A DNA stretch of 64,000 nucleotides from Aquibacillus rhizosphaerae. Its GTDB lineage: Bacteria > Bacillota > Bacilli > Bacillales > Amphibacillaceae. The stretch lies in the NCBI RefSeq assembly GCF_030282825.1, contig NZ_JASTZU010000058.1:62001-126000 (forward strand), read 5' to 3'. Below are positions 8,481 to 19,119 of this stretch, piece by piece; position 1 is the first letter of the stretch, and the number at the start of each line of letters is the position of its first letter. The position numbers and the translations under genes are program-made. Under the pieces are notes generated by a model. The model searched no databases. It saw only the letters and a list, made by a program, of their open reading frames with translations, and was not told where the DNA came from.

Positions 8481-9605
8481 CTAAGTTAACTCCATCATTA
8501 AAGAGGATACTTCATAACACTTTAATCCATATACATCCGCAATAGCTTGATTTGTTATAAAACCGTCCATTGTATTAATCCCTTTTATAATCACTTCATT
8601 TCCTAAAACTAGTTTTTCTACACCTAAATTTGAAATTAATATCGCATAAGGTAGTGTTACATTTGTTAATCCTAGTGTAGCTGTTCTCGGAACCGCTCCT
8701 GGCATATTCGCAACAGCATAATGAACAACACCGTGCTTCAAGTAGGTTGGAGAATCATGATTTGTTATTCGATCTATCGTCTCGACAATGCCTCCTTGGT
8801 CAATCGCAACATCAACAATGACTGCACCATCTTTCATCGACTTAACCATTTTCTCCGTAATAATAATAGGTGCTCTATAGCCCGGTATTAATACCGCTCC
8901 TATAACAAGATCGGCTTGTTTAACTGACTCTTCAATCGTCATTGGATTTGAAATCATTGTTTGAATAGAGTTGCCAAATAAATCATCTAATTCTCTTAAC
9001 CTTTGCGGACTTACATCTAATATCGTAACATCTGCACCAAGACCGATTGCTATTTGTGCTGCATGTGTACCTACTACTCCACCACCTATAATTGTTACTT
9101 TACCTCTGCTAACACCAGGTATTCCCGATAAAAGAATTCCCTGACCACCTTTTGTCTTTTCTAACAATTGTGCACCAATCTGTGTAGCCATTCTTCCTGC
9201 TACTTCACTCATCGGCGTAAGCAATGGTAAAGATCCACTTGGTAGTTGGATAGACTCATAGGCTATACTTGTAACTTTATGCTTCAGTAAAGCTTGTGTA
9301 AGTTCAGGCTCATTTGCCAGATGTAAATAAGTAAATAAAATTAAGCCTTCTTTGAAAAACTGATATTCTTCCTGCAAAGGTTCTTTAACTTTAATAACCA
9401 TGTCTTGAGTCCATGCCTCTTGGGCAGTCTTTACAATCGTTGCACCATTTTCCTCATAAGCACTATCTGGAAAACCCGATCCTTCACCCGCTCCAGATTG
9501 CACGTAAACATCATGACCATCCTCAGTAAAATGACTCACACCTGATGGAATGACAGCAACTCTATTTTCATTGTTTTTTATTTCTTTTGGTACACCAATT
9601 TGCAT
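8481..9605 (-). CDS. ald: Alanine dehydrogenase
   Basis: The product is 374 residues and opens [20 protein letters not shown]. The NAD-binding Rossmann motif is [21 protein letters not shown] (about residue 170), with substrate-binding residues in RVAVIPSG and [10 protein letters not shown]. It converts L-alanine, NAD+ and water to pyruvate, ammonium and NADH in the cytosol. A longer frame begins at 9626, but AAGGAGG lies eight bases before the ATG at 9605, so that is the start. It sits directly downstream of the beta-alanine aminotransferase on the same strand, where it could recycle alanine to the pyruvate acceptor and release ammonium. Its own terminator follows. Confidence 0.95.
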   Translation of the reverse strand: MQIGVPKEIKNNENRVAVIPSGVSHFTEDGHDVYVQSGAGEGSGFPDSAYEENGATIVKTAQEAWTQDMVIKVKEPLQEEYQFFKEGLILFTYLHLANEPELTQALLKHKVTSIAYESIQLPSGSLPLLTPMSEVAGRMATQIGAQLLEKTKGGQGILLSGIPGVSRGKVTIIGGGVVGTHAAQIAIGLGADVTILDVSPQRLRELDDLFGNSIQTMISNPMTIEESVKQADLVIGAVLIPGYRAPIIITEKMVKSMKDGAVIVDVAIDQGGIVETIDRITNHDSPTYLKHGVVHYAVANMPGAVPRTATLGLTNVTLPYAILISNLGVEKLVLGNEVIIKGINTMDGFITNQAIADVYGLKCYEVSSLMMELT

Positions 9606-9712
9606 TAAATTATCCTCCTTAAACATTACTCCTAAGGTTCTTATCCTTCATGGACAATGTCATCATAATTCTTAAAAATGACGGAGATAAAAGTATCTTT
9701 TTCTCTATGTGT

Positions 9713-11056
9713 CTACATTTGCCAAATACACTCTTTCAGTGTGGATACCATGAACTCAAAATCTTGATCAGTCATATTAAGCGGTGGGCTCAGTGTAATA
9801 ATATTATTATAACCAGCAACTGTATCCCCATTTTTTCCGATAATTAATCCACGTTCTTTACAAGCTGAAATCACTTTTTGTATTTTCTCCGGTTTAACTG
9901 GCAGCTTTTTTTGCTTATTGTCCACTAATTCAATTCCCATCAATAAACCTTTAATTCGTACATCTCCTACATTCGGGTGATTTTTCATTTCATCCATTTC
10001 TAATATAAGCCGCTTACCTAATAGATTGGATCGCTCAATTAAATTTTCTTTTTCAATAATTTCTAAGTTTTTTAATGCTACTGCACATGCGGCAGGATTA
10101 CCGCCAAACGTATTAATATGACGAAAGTGGTCATACTCTTCTGTCCCTTTAAAAGCTTCATAAATATCACGTCTTACTGCCGTTGCAGATAAAGGTAAAT
10201 ACGCACTTGTTAACCCTTTAGCCATCGTAATGATATCTGGCTTAATATCATAGTTCATAAATCCAAACGGAGCTCCTGTACGCCCAAATCCATTAATTAC
10301 TTCATCAATAATAAGTAGTGCTCCATGATTATCACATATTTTCCGAACTTCTTTTAAATAGTTGTCATGTGGAATGAACACACCACCACCTGTGATGATT
10401 GGTTCCATAATTACACCAGCTATTGTTTCATCAAACTCCCATGTCATTACGCGATCAATTTCTTTTGCACTTTCTTCACAACATGTTCCGTCTGGGGTGT
10501 GAGAACTACGATAACAATCTGGTGGAGATACATGAAGAAACCCCTGGCTAAGTGGTTCATATTTAAATTTTCGTGAAGCTTGACCAGTAGCTGCTAAGGA
10601 CCCCATCGTGCTGCCATGATACGCACGATAACGAGAGATGAATTTCCAACGATCTGGCTGATTGTTTTGACGATGGTACTGCCGAACAATCTTAAAAGCT
10701 GCTTCGTTGGCCTCAGACCCACTATTCGAAAAGAAAAATACATACTCATCATCTAGCCATTCATTTAGTTTTTCTGCTAATTTTATTGCCGGAAGATGAC
10801 TTTGTGTTAATGGGAAATAAGGTAGTTCTACCATTTGATCATAAGCAGCTTTAGCTAACTCTTCACGGCCATAACCAACATTTACGCACCATAAACCACT
10901 CATCGCATCCATGAAACGATTTCCATTTACATCTGTTACCCAAGATCCTTTTGCTTTCTTAATAATCATTGTTGAAGTTGAATCATATTTTTTCATGGAG
11001 TGCCAAATATTTTTTGTATCTTTCTGCAAAAAGTCTTCTTTTTGACTGACTACCAT
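9713..11056 (-). CDS. Omega-aminotransferase, probably beta-alanine:pyruvate
   Basis: This is a class III, PLP-dependent aminotransferase of 447 residues. Family marks are GSEANEAAFKIVRQYHR, YHGSTMGSLAATG, LLIIDEVINGFGRTGAPFGF (aspartate contacting PLP) and the Schiff-base lysine in ITMAKGLTSAYLPLSA. Relatives use beta-alanine or omega-amino acids with pyruvate. The setting, directly downstream of a malonate-semialdehyde dehydrogenase (21-base gap) and within a pyrimidine-catabolism locus, points to beta-alanine to malonate semialdehyde with alanine as co-product. TTG at 11062 is possible, but ATG 11056 has GGAG ten bases upstream and is preferred. Confidence 0.9.
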   Translation of the reverse strand: MVVSQKEDFLQKDTKNIWHSMKKYDSTSTMIIKKAKGSWVTDVNGNRFMDAMSGLWCVNVGYGREELAKAAYDQMVELPYFPLTQSHLPAIKLAEKLNEWLDDEYVFFFSNSGSEANEAAFKIVRQYHRQNNQPDRWKFISRYRAYHGSTMGSLAATGQASRKFKYEPLSQGFLHVSPPDCYRSSHTPDGTCCEESAKEIDRVMTWEFDETIAGVIMEPIITGGGVFIPHDNYLKEVRKICDNHGALLIIDEVINGFGRTGAPFGFMNYDIKPDIITMAKGLTSAYLPLSATAVRRDIYEAFKGTEEYDHFRHINTFGGNPAACAVALKNLEIIEKENLIERSNLLGKRLILEMDEMKNHPNVGDVRIKGLLMGIELVDNKQKKLPVKPEKIQKVISACKERGLIIGKNGDTVAGYNNIITLSPPLNMTDQDFEFMVSTLKECIWQM

Positions 11057-11077
11057 TGTCAACCCACTCCATTCCTA

Positions 11078-12541
11078 TTAGAATCTTGAAGTAATCATTT
11101 TTTTTCGTGTATAAAAAGCAACTCCATCTTTTCCATTTACGTGTAAATCACCAAAAAATGAGTTCTTCCAACCGGAAAACGGAAAGAAAGCCATTGGTGC
11201 AGGAACACCAACATTGACACCCAACATTCCTGGTTCAGCTTCTTCTCTAAATTGTCTGACCGCTTTCGCACTATCCGTGTAGAGAGTAGCTGAATTCCCA
11301 AAACGTGAATGGTTTACAATTTCTAGCGCTTCATGTAAATTATCTGCTCGTATGACACTTAGGATTGGAGCAAATATTTCATCTTTGGCAATCGACATGT
11401 CTGGTGTTACATGATCAAAAATTGTTGGACCTAAAAAGTTACCTTCAGAAAAGTGTTTCATGTCTTTTCGTCCATCTCGTAGTAAAACCGCACCTTCTGC
11501 AATACCTTTATCAATATAAGCAAGTGCTCTTTTTTTATTTTCTTCCCTAATCATCGGAGTAAGGATAACATCATCATTCAGCCCATTTCCCATCTTCACC
11601 TTATCCACTTCATGTTTAAAAGCTTCTAAAAAAGCATCAGCACTTTCACCAACTGCAACGACAGCACTACAAGCCATACAACGTTGTCCCGCACTTCCAT
11701 ATGTGGAGCTTATAATATTTTGAATAGCAGTTTTCCTGTCTGCATCAGGCATTACAATATGGTGATTTTTGGCACCTGCAAGAGCCTGGACTCGTTTTCC
11801 CTTTGCAGCTGCACTTTTATATACATATTGAGCAACTGGTTCTGAACCAACAAAAGAAATAGCCTTCACTTGATCATGATCAATCAAACCGTTCACAACA
11901 TCATGTGCACCGTGCACAATATTAAAGACACCATCAGGTAACCCTGCTTCTTTTAACAATTCTGCTAACCGGTTAGCAAGTAGCGGTGTTCTCTCCGATG
12001 GCTTTAAAATAAATGTGTTTCCACAAGCAATAGCTATTGGAAACATCCAACACGGTACCATCATTGGAAAATTAAATGGGGAAATCCCAGCAACTAACCC
12101 GATTGGATAACGAAAAAACTGAGAGTCTATGTCAGTTGCAATCGTTGATAAATTATCTCCCATCATAAGTGAAGGTGCTCCTGTTGCAAATTCAACGCAT
12201 TCAATCCCTCGTAATACTTCACCAAAAGCTTCTTTATAACTTTTTCCATTCTCCTTTGTAACTAACTCAGCCAATTGTTCATGATTGTCGGTCAATAATT
12301 GATGATATTTAAATAAAATACGTGCTCGTTTAGGAACAGGCACCTTTTTCCAATTATGAAAAGCTGTTTCGGCTACCTCTACTGCTTTATTCACGTCGAC
12401 AAAAGTTGAAATTGGTACCTTGGCAATACAATTACCTGTAGCAGGATCAAGTACATCTTGATATTCATTAGTAGTTGATTCAATCCAACTTCCACCGACA
12501 AAGTTTTTTATTGTTGTTACATTTTGCTGCACTAACGACAT
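11078..12541 (-). CDS. CoA-acylating (methyl)malonate-semialdehyde dehydrogenase
   Basis: The product is 487 residues of the aldehyde dehydrogenase superfamily, MmsA/IolA branch. The catalytic cysteine is in [17 protein letters not shown] (about residue 285), and the cofactor fold is seen in [11 protein letters not shown] and [15 protein letters not shown]. MmsA-type enzymes lack the general-base glutamate of ordinary aldehyde dehydrogenases and pass the acyl group to CoA; here malonate semialdehyde would give acetyl-CoA and CO2. Strong GGAGG spacing supports ATG at 12541. It is followed at 21 bases by the aminotransferase, forming a two-gene unit for beta-alanine breakdown. It could also serve valine or inositol breakdown, but no such genes are nearby. 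Confidence 0.9.
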   Translation of the reverse strand: MSLVQQNVTTIKNFVGGSWIESTTNEYQDVLDPATGNCIAKVPISTFVDVNKAVEVAETAFHNWKKVPVPKRARILFKYHQLLTDNHEQLAELVTKENGKSYKEAFGEVLRGIECVEFATGAPSLMMGDNLSTIATDIDSQFFRYPIGLVAGISPFNFPMMVPCWMFPIAIACGNTFILKPSERTPLLANRLAELLKEAGLPDGVFNIVHGAHDVVNGLIDHDQVKAISFVGSEPVAQYVYKSAAAKGKRVQALAGAKNHHIVMPDADRKTAIQNIISSTYGSAGQRCMACSAVVAVGESADAFLEAFKHEVDKVKMGNGLNDDVILTPMIREENKKRALAYIDKGIAEGAVLLRDGRKDMKHFSEGNFLGPTIFDHVTPDMSIAKDEIFAPILSVIRADNLHEALEIVNHSRFGNSATLYTDSAKAVRQFREEAEPGMLGVNVGVPAPMAFFPFSGWKNSFFGDLHVNGKDGVAFYTRKKMITSRF

Positions 12542-12743
12542 ATGGTACTTCCTCCTTACAATAACTGATTACGTCTATTATAGTTTTTTTACATAAGCCT
12601 TATCATTAGACAAAGAGTTAAACAAGTATAGCGTTAGATTTCACAGTTTTATTGCGGAAAGGATAAAGCATAAGCAGAACAATCTATATGCTTTGCTTGT
12701 CTTGTTTAATTCCACTGTGTATAACCGTTTTCATAGAGGTAAT

Positions 12744-12772
12744 AAAAAAACTGTGTCCCAGCACAGTTTTTT
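12744..12772 (-). terminator. Terminator of pucR-like gene
   Basis: The stem AAAAAACTGTG / CACAGTTTTTT has loop TCCCAG, immediately past the stop at 12774. Confidence 0.85.
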
Positions 12773-12773
12773 C

Positions 12774-14426
12774 TTATCCCTCTATATAGTTGACTTTCGT
12801 TTCAGAAACATTGATTAGTGGATTCATATATCGGTAGGAGTGAAGAGAAAACTCAATGGTAGCACGCTTTGTTGCATCCATAAAATCATCACCTAGTAAT
12901 TCTTTTAGCTTGTCTAAACGATGATATAGCGTTTGTCGAACGATATAAAGGCGTTTCGCTGCATCATTTTTTGATCCATTCGATTCAAGAAAAACTTGTA
13001 AGGTGTACAGAAGTTCACTATTATGTGATTCATCATATTCAATGACTGGTCCTATATATTCATGAATATAGTCAGTTAGATTTATTGATTTACTTAAACT
13101 AGAAACTAAACGATAGATATGAAGGTTTTCATAGAAGATTTCATTTTCAATCTTCGCCTGATTTTGGATTTTAATTGCTTCTTTTGCTGTTTCGTAGCTT
13201 TGTGGAATGGACTGAAGTTCGCGTGTCATTTTACCAATCCCAAACAAAGCAGAATCATGTGTCTGTTTTTTATAAAGCTCCATCTGGTTTACATGATTTA
13301 TAGTCTTTTGCAATCTTTCTTTCCAATCAGATAAAGACCGTTGATTAATAAAAATAAACGTAAATTGTTTATGGTCATATAAAGAGATTAAGAAATAACC
13401 ATATTTCTGTAATACGTTTCTGAAGATCGCTAAAAAATAGGAGTGTTTAGAGTCATCAAGTACTTGATTTAGTCGACAAATGCATACAGTAGCCCCATTG
13501 GGTTTTAAAGTGGAATCTAAAGAGGATATATATTGCTCGATTTCTTCTGTTTTGTATTCACCATTTAACCATTCATAGACCCATTGTTGCTCTTTCTGTT
13601 TTCGTTGTTCTTCCATGTAAAAAATCCGAACTAAGTCTTGGGAAATCGCGTTAGCACAACGGTCTAAAACAAGTAGTTCATATTCACTGGCATGTTTGTA
13701 TTTCGGAAAGATGATTAAGTCCGCAAACTTATGATCAAGCGCCTGCACTGGCTGTCCAACATAAGATCCATCAGGAGCAATAAATTGCTTATTTCTATTT
13801 ATAAGTCGCTTCCCTTTATTTTTTTTTACGCTTTGAACTAATTTATTTTGTTCCATTTCGTGTTGAAGGGGAACAAAAATTGTTTCTTCCTTTGTTTTTG
13901 ATAAATAAATCACTTGTACATTCAAGTACTGATTAATGAGTTTTAACACACGCTTAAAAGCATTTGGGAGTAACATTGTATGGTTAAGTTTTCTTGAAAA
14001 CTCTTCCAAGTCCGCTAGTATTTTATATTGGTTATTCATTAGCTGGGTATTCATATTTTGTGTTATATCAATAAATCTCACTTCTTCATAAAACACGATA
14101 ATGGGTAAATTATGTTTGTTAGCAAGTTCTATAAGTTCCTTCGGTATTTCATTGGCATATTTCACTAACTCAATGCACAGTCCGGAAGCTTTTGCTCGGA
14201 TCAACTGCTCGAAGTAATCGATGCTGGTCTTTTGAAAGTCTTTCCAACCAATACCTGTTGATAAAATAAGCTCTGAACCGTTCAATAGCTTATCAATATT
14301 TGTTACCTCCATAATATGAACCCAACGAACAACATTATCTAATCCCTTTTCACCAGCAACTACTTTTGCATTCTCAAAACACTTATTTTTAAGTACTTCT
14401 CTAATCGTTAATTGAAATGATCCCAA
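12774..14426 (-). CDS. PucR-family transcriptional regulator of the pyrimidine-catabolism locus
   Basis: The product is 550 residues. The N-terminal PucR domain (about 5-125) shows LTIREVLKNKCFENAKVVAG and NGSELILSTGIGWKD. The middle part is GGDEF-like/CdaR-like. The C-terminal helix-turn-helix (about 480-535) reads GSKNDAAKRLYIVRQTLYHR. PucR relatives activate purine or pyrimidine catabolic genes in response to pathway intermediates; the ligand here is unknown. It lies between the beta-alanine module and hydA-preA-preT, all on the same strand, so it probably controls both. The start is TTG with GAGGAGG seven bases upstream. Its own terminator makes it a separate transcript end. Confidence 0.88.
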   Translation of the reverse strand: MGSFQLTIREVLKNKCFENAKVVAGEKGLDNVVRWVHIMEVTNIDKLLNGSELILSTGIGWKDFQKTSIDYFEQLIRAKASGLCIELVKYANEIPKELIELANKHNLPIIVFYEEVRFIDITQNMNTQLMNNQYKILADLEEFSRKLNHTMLLPNAFKRVLKLINQYLNVQVIYLSKTKEETIFVPLQHEMEQNKLVQSVKKNKGKRLINRNKQFIAPDGSYVGQPVQALDHKFADLIIFPKYKHASEYELLVLDRCANAISQDLVRIFYMEEQRKQKEQQWVYEWLNGEYKTEEIEQYISSLDSTLKPNGATVCICRLNQVLDDSKHSYFLAIFRNVLQKYGYFLISLYDHKQFTFIFINQRSLSDWKERLQKTINHVNQMELYKKQTHDSALFGIGKMTRELQSIPQSYETAKEAIKIQNQAKIENEIFYENLHIYRLVSSLSKSINLTDYIHEYIGPVIEYDESHNSELLYTLQVFLESNGSKNDAAKRLYIVRQTLYHRLDKLKELLGDDFMDATKRATIEFSLHSYRYMNPLINVSETKVNYIEG

Positions 14427-14611
14427 TAATCTTCCTCCTCACAACGTCATCATTATTTTTCTTGATTTAACTGGAGAATATTAATATTAGTACGGATTAT
14501 TGTACGTTCCTTGATAACAATGTAGCACTATTTACCATTGATTACTGTTATTCTGTAAGGTAATCTCACCGTGAGAATTTCTTATACGCGTATTATTTTA
14601 TATTAAAAAAC

Positions 14612-14645
14612 AACAGACCCACTTAGGAACTCCTAAGTGGGTCTA
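14612..14645 (-). terminator. Terminator downstream of the 70-aa gene
   Basis: A perfect 14-bp stem (AGACCCACTTAGGA / TCCTAAGTGGGTCT, two-base loop) is followed on the minus strand by TGTTGTTTTTT. Confidence 0.92.
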
Positions 14646-14655
14646 TCGTAAAAAT

Positions 14656-14868
14656 TCATGTACCTCGTTCTGGCATAAAAATTAAGTTAGAAATATATTT
14701 TCTAGTGTCCGCCATAGAAATGTGCAATATTTCAAGTGCTTTTCCATCCTTGGCAAAGGTTACAATTGCTCCGTCGAGGTTATCTTTTAGATTCTTAATC
14801 GCATAACCATCTTTTAAAAGAGCATCGATTGTTTTTCTTTCGTTGTCAAACTGAGCAAACTCAGACAA
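14656..14868 (-). CDS. Conserved-looking 70-aa protein at the end of the pyrimidine-catabolism operon
   Basis: I do not recognise a family. The 70 residues are soluble and mixed (MSEFAQFDNERKTIDALLKD ... GAIVTFAKDGKALEILHISM), suggesting a small alpha/beta fold without cysteines, signal or membrane segment. The start is TTG with AAAGGAG nine bases upstream, and the gene begins 50 bases after hydA and ends at a strong terminator, so it is the last gene of the preT-preA-hydA unit. Its placement suggests an accessory role in pyrimidine breakdown, but this is inference from position only. Confidence 0.65.
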   Translation of the reverse strand: MSEFAQFDNERKTIDALLKDGYAIKNLKDNLDGAIVTFAKDGKALEILHISMADTRKYISNLIFMPERGT

Positions 14869-14917
14869 TGTAAATTGCTCCTTTCAACTTAATTGAGGAT
14901 AAAAGGTTACATTTAAG

Positions 14918-16336
14918 CTATACTGTAACCTTGTCACTACCATTCGTTAACATTTTCCCATAATGTGCGCGTTTTAAATAATTCCCTGCACCTAATGAAC
15001 CAACAAATTGTTTATCTTTTATAACGAACGCACCACGAGATAAAACGGTAATTGGCTCACCCGTTATTTCCATCCCCTCAAAAGCATTGTAATCTACAGC
15101 CATATGATGTGTATCTACAGAAATCGTGCGCTCAACCGTTGGATCAAATATGACGATATCCGCATCAGCACCAACAGAAATTGTTCCTTTTTTAGGATAC
15201 AATCCAAACAATTTAGCAATTCGTGTAGACGTTATATCAACAAACTGATTCAATGTAATCCTTCCTTTTTTTACACCCTCAGAAAATAGAATGCTAAAAC
15301 GGTCTTCAATCATTGGTCCTCCATTAGGAATCTTTGTAAAATCACCCTTTCCTAAATCTTTTTGCCCTTTAAAATCAAACGAACACTGATCTGAACCAAT
15401 CGTTTGTAAATAACCATTTTTTAGTGCGTTCCATAATTTATCTTGATTCCACTTCTCGCGTAACGGTGGTGACCAAACATATTTAGCACCTTCAAAATTT
15501 GGTTTCTCCATATATGTTTGATCTAAGACTAAGTATTGTGGACAGGTTTCTCCCCACACGTCGTAACCTTTTTCTCGTGCTTCTTTAATTTTTTGTGCAC
15601 TTTCATCACAAGAAACATGTACAACATATAATTGCGATTTTGCTAGACCAGTTAGTAGTGTAGCTCTCCCTGTGGCTTCTCCTTCCGCTTCGGGAGGGCG
15701 CGTTAATGCATGATAAATCGGATCTGTATTGCCCGCTTCTAAAGCATCTTTTACTAAATGATCAATTACATCCCCATTTTCTGCGTGAACCATGACGAGA
15801 GCACCGAGCTCTTTAGCAGTTTTTAACGTTTGAAATAGCGTACCATCGTCGGCTTGGAATACATTTTTATATGCCATAAAAACTTTAAAAGATGTAATAC
15901 CTTCTTCTTCTAGAATCAAAGGAAGCTCATTTAAAACATCTTCATTTATTTCACCAATCATTAAATGAAAACCATAATCGATGACGGCTTTATCTTTTGA
16001 TTTAGCATGCCACTCCCTGATTGGGTTCCTCAACGATTCTCCTTTTCTTGTGATACAGAAGTCAATGACCGAAGTTGTTCCACCAAACGCTGCAGCAATT
16101 GTACCTGTCTCAAAATCATCTTTACTAACAGTTCCACCAAACGGCATTTCCAGGTGTGTATGTGGATCAATTCCCCCAGGGAATACATAACATCCAGTAG
16201 CATCAACACTTTCTGCTCCGTCAAAGCTCAAATCTTGACAAATCATAGAAATTTGTTCATTTTCAATTAATATATCTGCTTGGAACGTATCAGATGCTGT
16301 TACAATTGTACCGTTCTTAATTATCTTCTGAGCCAT
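14918..16336 (-). CDS. hydA: Dihydropyrimidinase (D-hydantoinase family)
   Basis: The product is 472 residues of the amidohydrolase superfamily. The metal-binding HxH is in GGIDPHTHLEMPFGG (about residue 55), the carboxylated lysine in SFKVFMAYKN (about 150), further histidines in MVHAENGDV and LYVVHVSCD, and the catalytic aspartate in TIGSDQCSF (about 315). It opens dihydrouracil to N-carbamoyl-beta-alanine in the cytosol. ATG at 16336 has GAGGAGG eight bases upstream. It lies 60 bases downstream of preA and feeds the beta-ureidopropionase encoded at 19324-20214. Allantoinase is less likely because the locus has the pyrimidine-specific PreT/PreA pair. Confidence 0.93.
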   Translation of the reverse strand: MAQKIIKNGTIVTASDTFQADILIENEQISMICQDLSFDGAESVDATGCYVFPGGIDPHTHLEMPFGGTVSKDDFETGTIAAAFGGTTSVIDFCITRKGESLRNPIREWHAKSKDKAVIDYGFHLMIGEINEDVLNELPLILEEEGITSFKVFMAYKNVFQADDGTLFQTLKTAKELGALVMVHAENGDVIDHLVKDALEAGNTDPIYHALTRPPEAEGEATGRATLLTGLAKSQLYVVHVSCDESAQKIKEAREKGYDVWGETCPQYLVLDQTYMEKPNFEGAKYVWSPPLREKWNQDKLWNALKNGYLQTIGSDQCSFDFKGQKDLGKGDFTKIPNGGPMIEDRFSILFSEGVKKGRITLNQFVDITSTRIAKLFGLYPKKGTISVGADADIVIFDPTVERTISVDTHHMAVDYNAFEGMEITGEPITVLSRGAFVIKDKQFVGSLGAGNYLKRAHYGKMLTNGSDKVTV

Positions 16337-16396
16337 TGTTAGCCTCCTCTAAATTCGTTTACGAATCACAATCTAGTACGATCGGTTAAACGTATA

Positions 16397-17680
16397 TTAT
16401 TTTACTAAATCGACATTAGACCCTTTCATACTTATTGCTGCCTGTCTTTCGTTCCATGACATTGGTGGAAACTTGCTATCTACTTCCACCATTTCAATAG
16501 CACCATCCACAGGGCAAACAATCGCACACAGGTTACATCCAACACAATCTTCTTCACGTACTTGTAATATGTTCTTTCCGTTATCATCCTTTAACATATC
16601 AATGCATTGGTGAGACGTATCTTCACAGGCAATATGGCACTTATTACAGTTGATACACGTGTCATTATCAATTTGTGCGACAACCTTATAGTTAAGATCT
16701 AAGTCTCCCCAATTAGAATATTTTGGAACTGTTTTACCTACAAGATCCATCACTGAAGCAATACCCTTATCATCAAGATAATGATTTAATCCATCAATCA
16801 TGTCTTCTACAATTCTGAAACCATGATGCATAGCAGCCGTACATACTTGAACGCTAGTTGATCCCATTAACATAAATTCAACAGCATCCTGCCAATTTGA
16901 CACACCACCTATTCCAGAGATAGGAATATTAATATTTTGTCTTCGTGCACATTCACCGACCATGTTTAGTGCTATCGGTTTGACTGCTGGTCCACAATAC
17001 CCTCCGTGTGCTCCTTTATTACCAACGTGAGGGATTGTATTCCATGTATGAATATCCACACCTGCTAAACTATTAATCGTATTAATCATACTAATTGAAT
17101 CTGCTCCACCACGAACCGCTGCTTCTGCAGTGACAGTAATATCCGTTATATTGGGAGTTAGCTTAACAATAACTGGTTTAGATGCAGCTTCTTTCGTCCA
17201 ATAGGTTTGTTTTTCAACCAGTTCTGGAACCTGACCAGAAGCAGCACCCATACCGCGCTCAGCCATGCCATGCGGACATCCAAAGTTTAATTCATACCCA
17301 TCTACACCAATATCTTCTACTCTTTTTACAATTTCATGCCATTTTTCCCTTTCTGGTTCAACCATCAAGGATGCAATGATGGCATGGTTGGGATACTTTT
17401 TCTTCGTTTCATAGATTTCTTTTAAATTTTCTTCTAAAGGTCTATCAGTAATTAGTTCAATATTATTAAATCCCGCAACACGTTGACCATTAAAGCCAAT
17501 TGCTGCAAAACGAGAGGACGTATTGATTACTGGATCACCTAATGTCTTCCAAACCGCTCCACCCCAACCTGCTTCAAAAGCTCGTTGAACCTGATATCCT
17601 GTATTTGTTGGGGGGCCAGATGCTAACCAAAAAGGGTTCGGTGATTTGATACCAGCTATGTTAATACTTAAGTCTGCCAT
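16397..17680 (-). CDS. preA: NAD-dependent dihydropyrimidine dehydrogenase, subunit PreA
   Basis: The product is 427 residues. An FMN TIM-barrel (about 1-310) resembles dihydroorotate dehydrogenase, with NPFWLASGPPTNTGYQVQRA at the N-terminus and DGYELNFGCPHGMAERGMG around the active site. Two 4Fe-4S motifs follow: CINCNKCHIACEDTSHQC and CVGCNLCAIVCPVDG (about 340-400). With PreT it reduces uracil or thymine at the expense of NADH. It lies 37 bases downstream of preT with AGGAGG before the ATG, so the two subunits are co-transcribed. Confidence 0.95.
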   Translation of the reverse strand: MADLSINIAGIKSPNPFWLASGPPTNTGYQVQRAFEAGWGGAVWKTLGDPVINTSSRFAAIGFNGQRVAGFNNIELITDRPLEENLKEIYETKKKYPNHAIIASLMVEPEREKWHEIVKRVEDIGVDGYELNFGCPHGMAERGMGAASGQVPELVEKQTYWTKEAASKPVIVKLTPNITDITVTAEAAVRGGADSISMINTINSLAGVDIHTWNTIPHVGNKGAHGGYCGPAVKPIALNMVGECARRQNINIPISGIGGVSNWQDAVEFMLMGSTSVQVCTAAMHHGFRIVEDMIDGLNHYLDDKGIASVMDLVGKTVPKYSNWGDLDLNYKVVAQIDNDTCINCNKCHIACEDTSHQCIDMLKDDNGKNILQVREEDCVGCNLCAIVCPVDGAIEMVEVDSKFPPMSWNERQAAISMKGSNVDLVK

Positions 17681-17717
17681 ATGATAGGGCCTCCTCTTCC
17701 TATATTCATATTTGCTG

Positions 17718-19073
17718 TTAAGATGCCGTTTCAGTTACATTAAACATTTCCCGGTGCAGTGAGTAGGCTACTTGCTTTCCCTGTTCTGCCGCTGAAACTA
17801 CCATCGCCTCTCCTTGCCCTTTTCCAAAAATAACATCTCCACAAGCAAATACAGATGGATTTGAAGTCTGGAACGTAGCTTCGTTGATGGTAACGACGCC
17901 AGCATCATGCTGTAATCCAAAGCTTTCAATTAACTTCGTATAGCGTGACTGACCAATCGCTCGAATTACATAATCAACCGCTAAGGTAAATGCCGAACCT
18001 TTAATAGGGACAGGTTTACGCCTTCCATCTTGATCAGGTTTTCCTAATTCCATTTTGATACATTCTAATCCTTTTACTTTGCCATTTTCGTCACTTACTA
18101 CTTTCGTCGGTTGTGTTAACCAATTAAATTCTATCCCATCTTGTTTGGCAAACTCATATTCAAAATCATAGGCTGTCATTTCTTCAACAGTTCTTCGGTA
18201 CAGAATCTTCACATTTTCTGCACCTAGTCGGACGGAACAAGTAGCGCCATCAATAGCTGTGTTACCAGCACCAATAACAGCTACCTTCTTACCTATAAAC
18301 TCATCAGTTATTGGTTTTGTCTTTGTATTTTTGACAAATTCAATAGCATCAAGAACACCATCTAAGTCTTCTCCTTCCATACCTAATTCAGGAACGTTAG
18401 ACATACCCACAGCAATAACTAGTCGATCATAATTTTCTAATAACTCGTTAGCTTGAATATCCTTACCAATAACTGTGTTTGTTCTTATTTCTACGTCTAA
18501 ACTTTCTACTTGCTCGACTTCCCAAAATGAAACAGTTTGAGGTAACCGGAACGAAACAATACCATAGCTATTTAATCCGCCAGCATTCTCTTCCGCTTCA
18601 AAAATAGTAACCTGGTAACCTAGTAACGCTAATTCTCTAGCAGCAGATAATCCAGCCGGTCCACCACCAACAATTGCAACAGTTTTTCCGTTTTTCTTGC
18701 CTGCTTTAAACAGTACTTTTTCATTTTTCATTGCCCAGTCTGTAGCATAGCGTTGCAAGTCACCAATCATAATAGGTGTTGTAGACTCATTTAGAACGCA
18801 GGATCCTTCACAAAGTTCTTCGGTTGGACATACTCTTGCACAACTTGCACCAACTGGATTTGAAGTCATAATTGTTATCGCAGATCCCTTCACATTTCCA
18901 CTAGCTATCTTTTTAATAAAAGAAGGTATATCAATACCTGTAGGACACGATTGAATACATGGTGCATCATAGCAATACAAACAACGATTTGATTCTTCCA
19001 TTGCCTCTTGATTTGTCAAAGCTGATTTCACTTCTCGAAAATTACCTAATAAATCCTCTGGAGTTAGATTCAT
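17718..19073 (-). CDS. preT: NAD-dependent dihydropyrimidine dehydrogenase, subunit PreT
   Basis: The product is 451 residues, a GltD-like FAD/NADH flavoprotein. The N-terminal cysteine-rich part (CLYCYDAPCIQSCPTGIDIP, then GASCARVCPTEELCEGSCV) binds 4Fe-4S clusters. The FAD dinucleotide motif is VAIVGGGPAGLSAARELA (about 130) and the NAD motif VAVIGAGNTAIDGATCSVRL (about 265); the C-terminal FAD contact is SVFACGDVIFGKGQGEAMV. It passes electrons from NADH to PreA. Either TTG 19076 or ATG 19073 could start it; GGGGG lies about 11 bases upstream. It is the first gene of the preT-preA-hydA unit. Confidence 0.94.
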   Translation of the reverse strand: MNLTPEDLLGNFREVKSALTNQEAMEESNRCLYCYDAPCIQSCPTGIDIPSFIKKIASGNVKGSAITIMTSNPVGASCARVCPTEELCEGSCVLNESTTPIMIGDLQRYATDWAMKNEKVLFKAGKKNGKTVAIVGGGPAGLSAARELALLGYQVTIFEAEENAGGLNSYGIVSFRLPQTVSFWEVEQVESLDVEIRTNTVIGKDIQANELLENYDRLVIAVGMSNVPELGMEGEDLDGVLDAIEFVKNTKTKPITDEFIGKKVAVIGAGNTAIDGATCSVRLGAENVKILYRRTVEEMTAYDFEYEFAKQDGIEFNWLTQPTKVVSDENGKVKGLECIKMELGKPDQDGRRKPVPIKGSAFTLAVDYVIRAIGQSRYTKLIESFGLQHDAGVVTINEATFQTSNPSVFACGDVIFGKGQGEAMVVSAAEQGKQVAYSLHREMFNVTETAS

Positions 19074-19119
19074 CAATTTTCGTTACCCCCTTTTTCTAAG
19101 ATATCTAATTGTTTTATGT

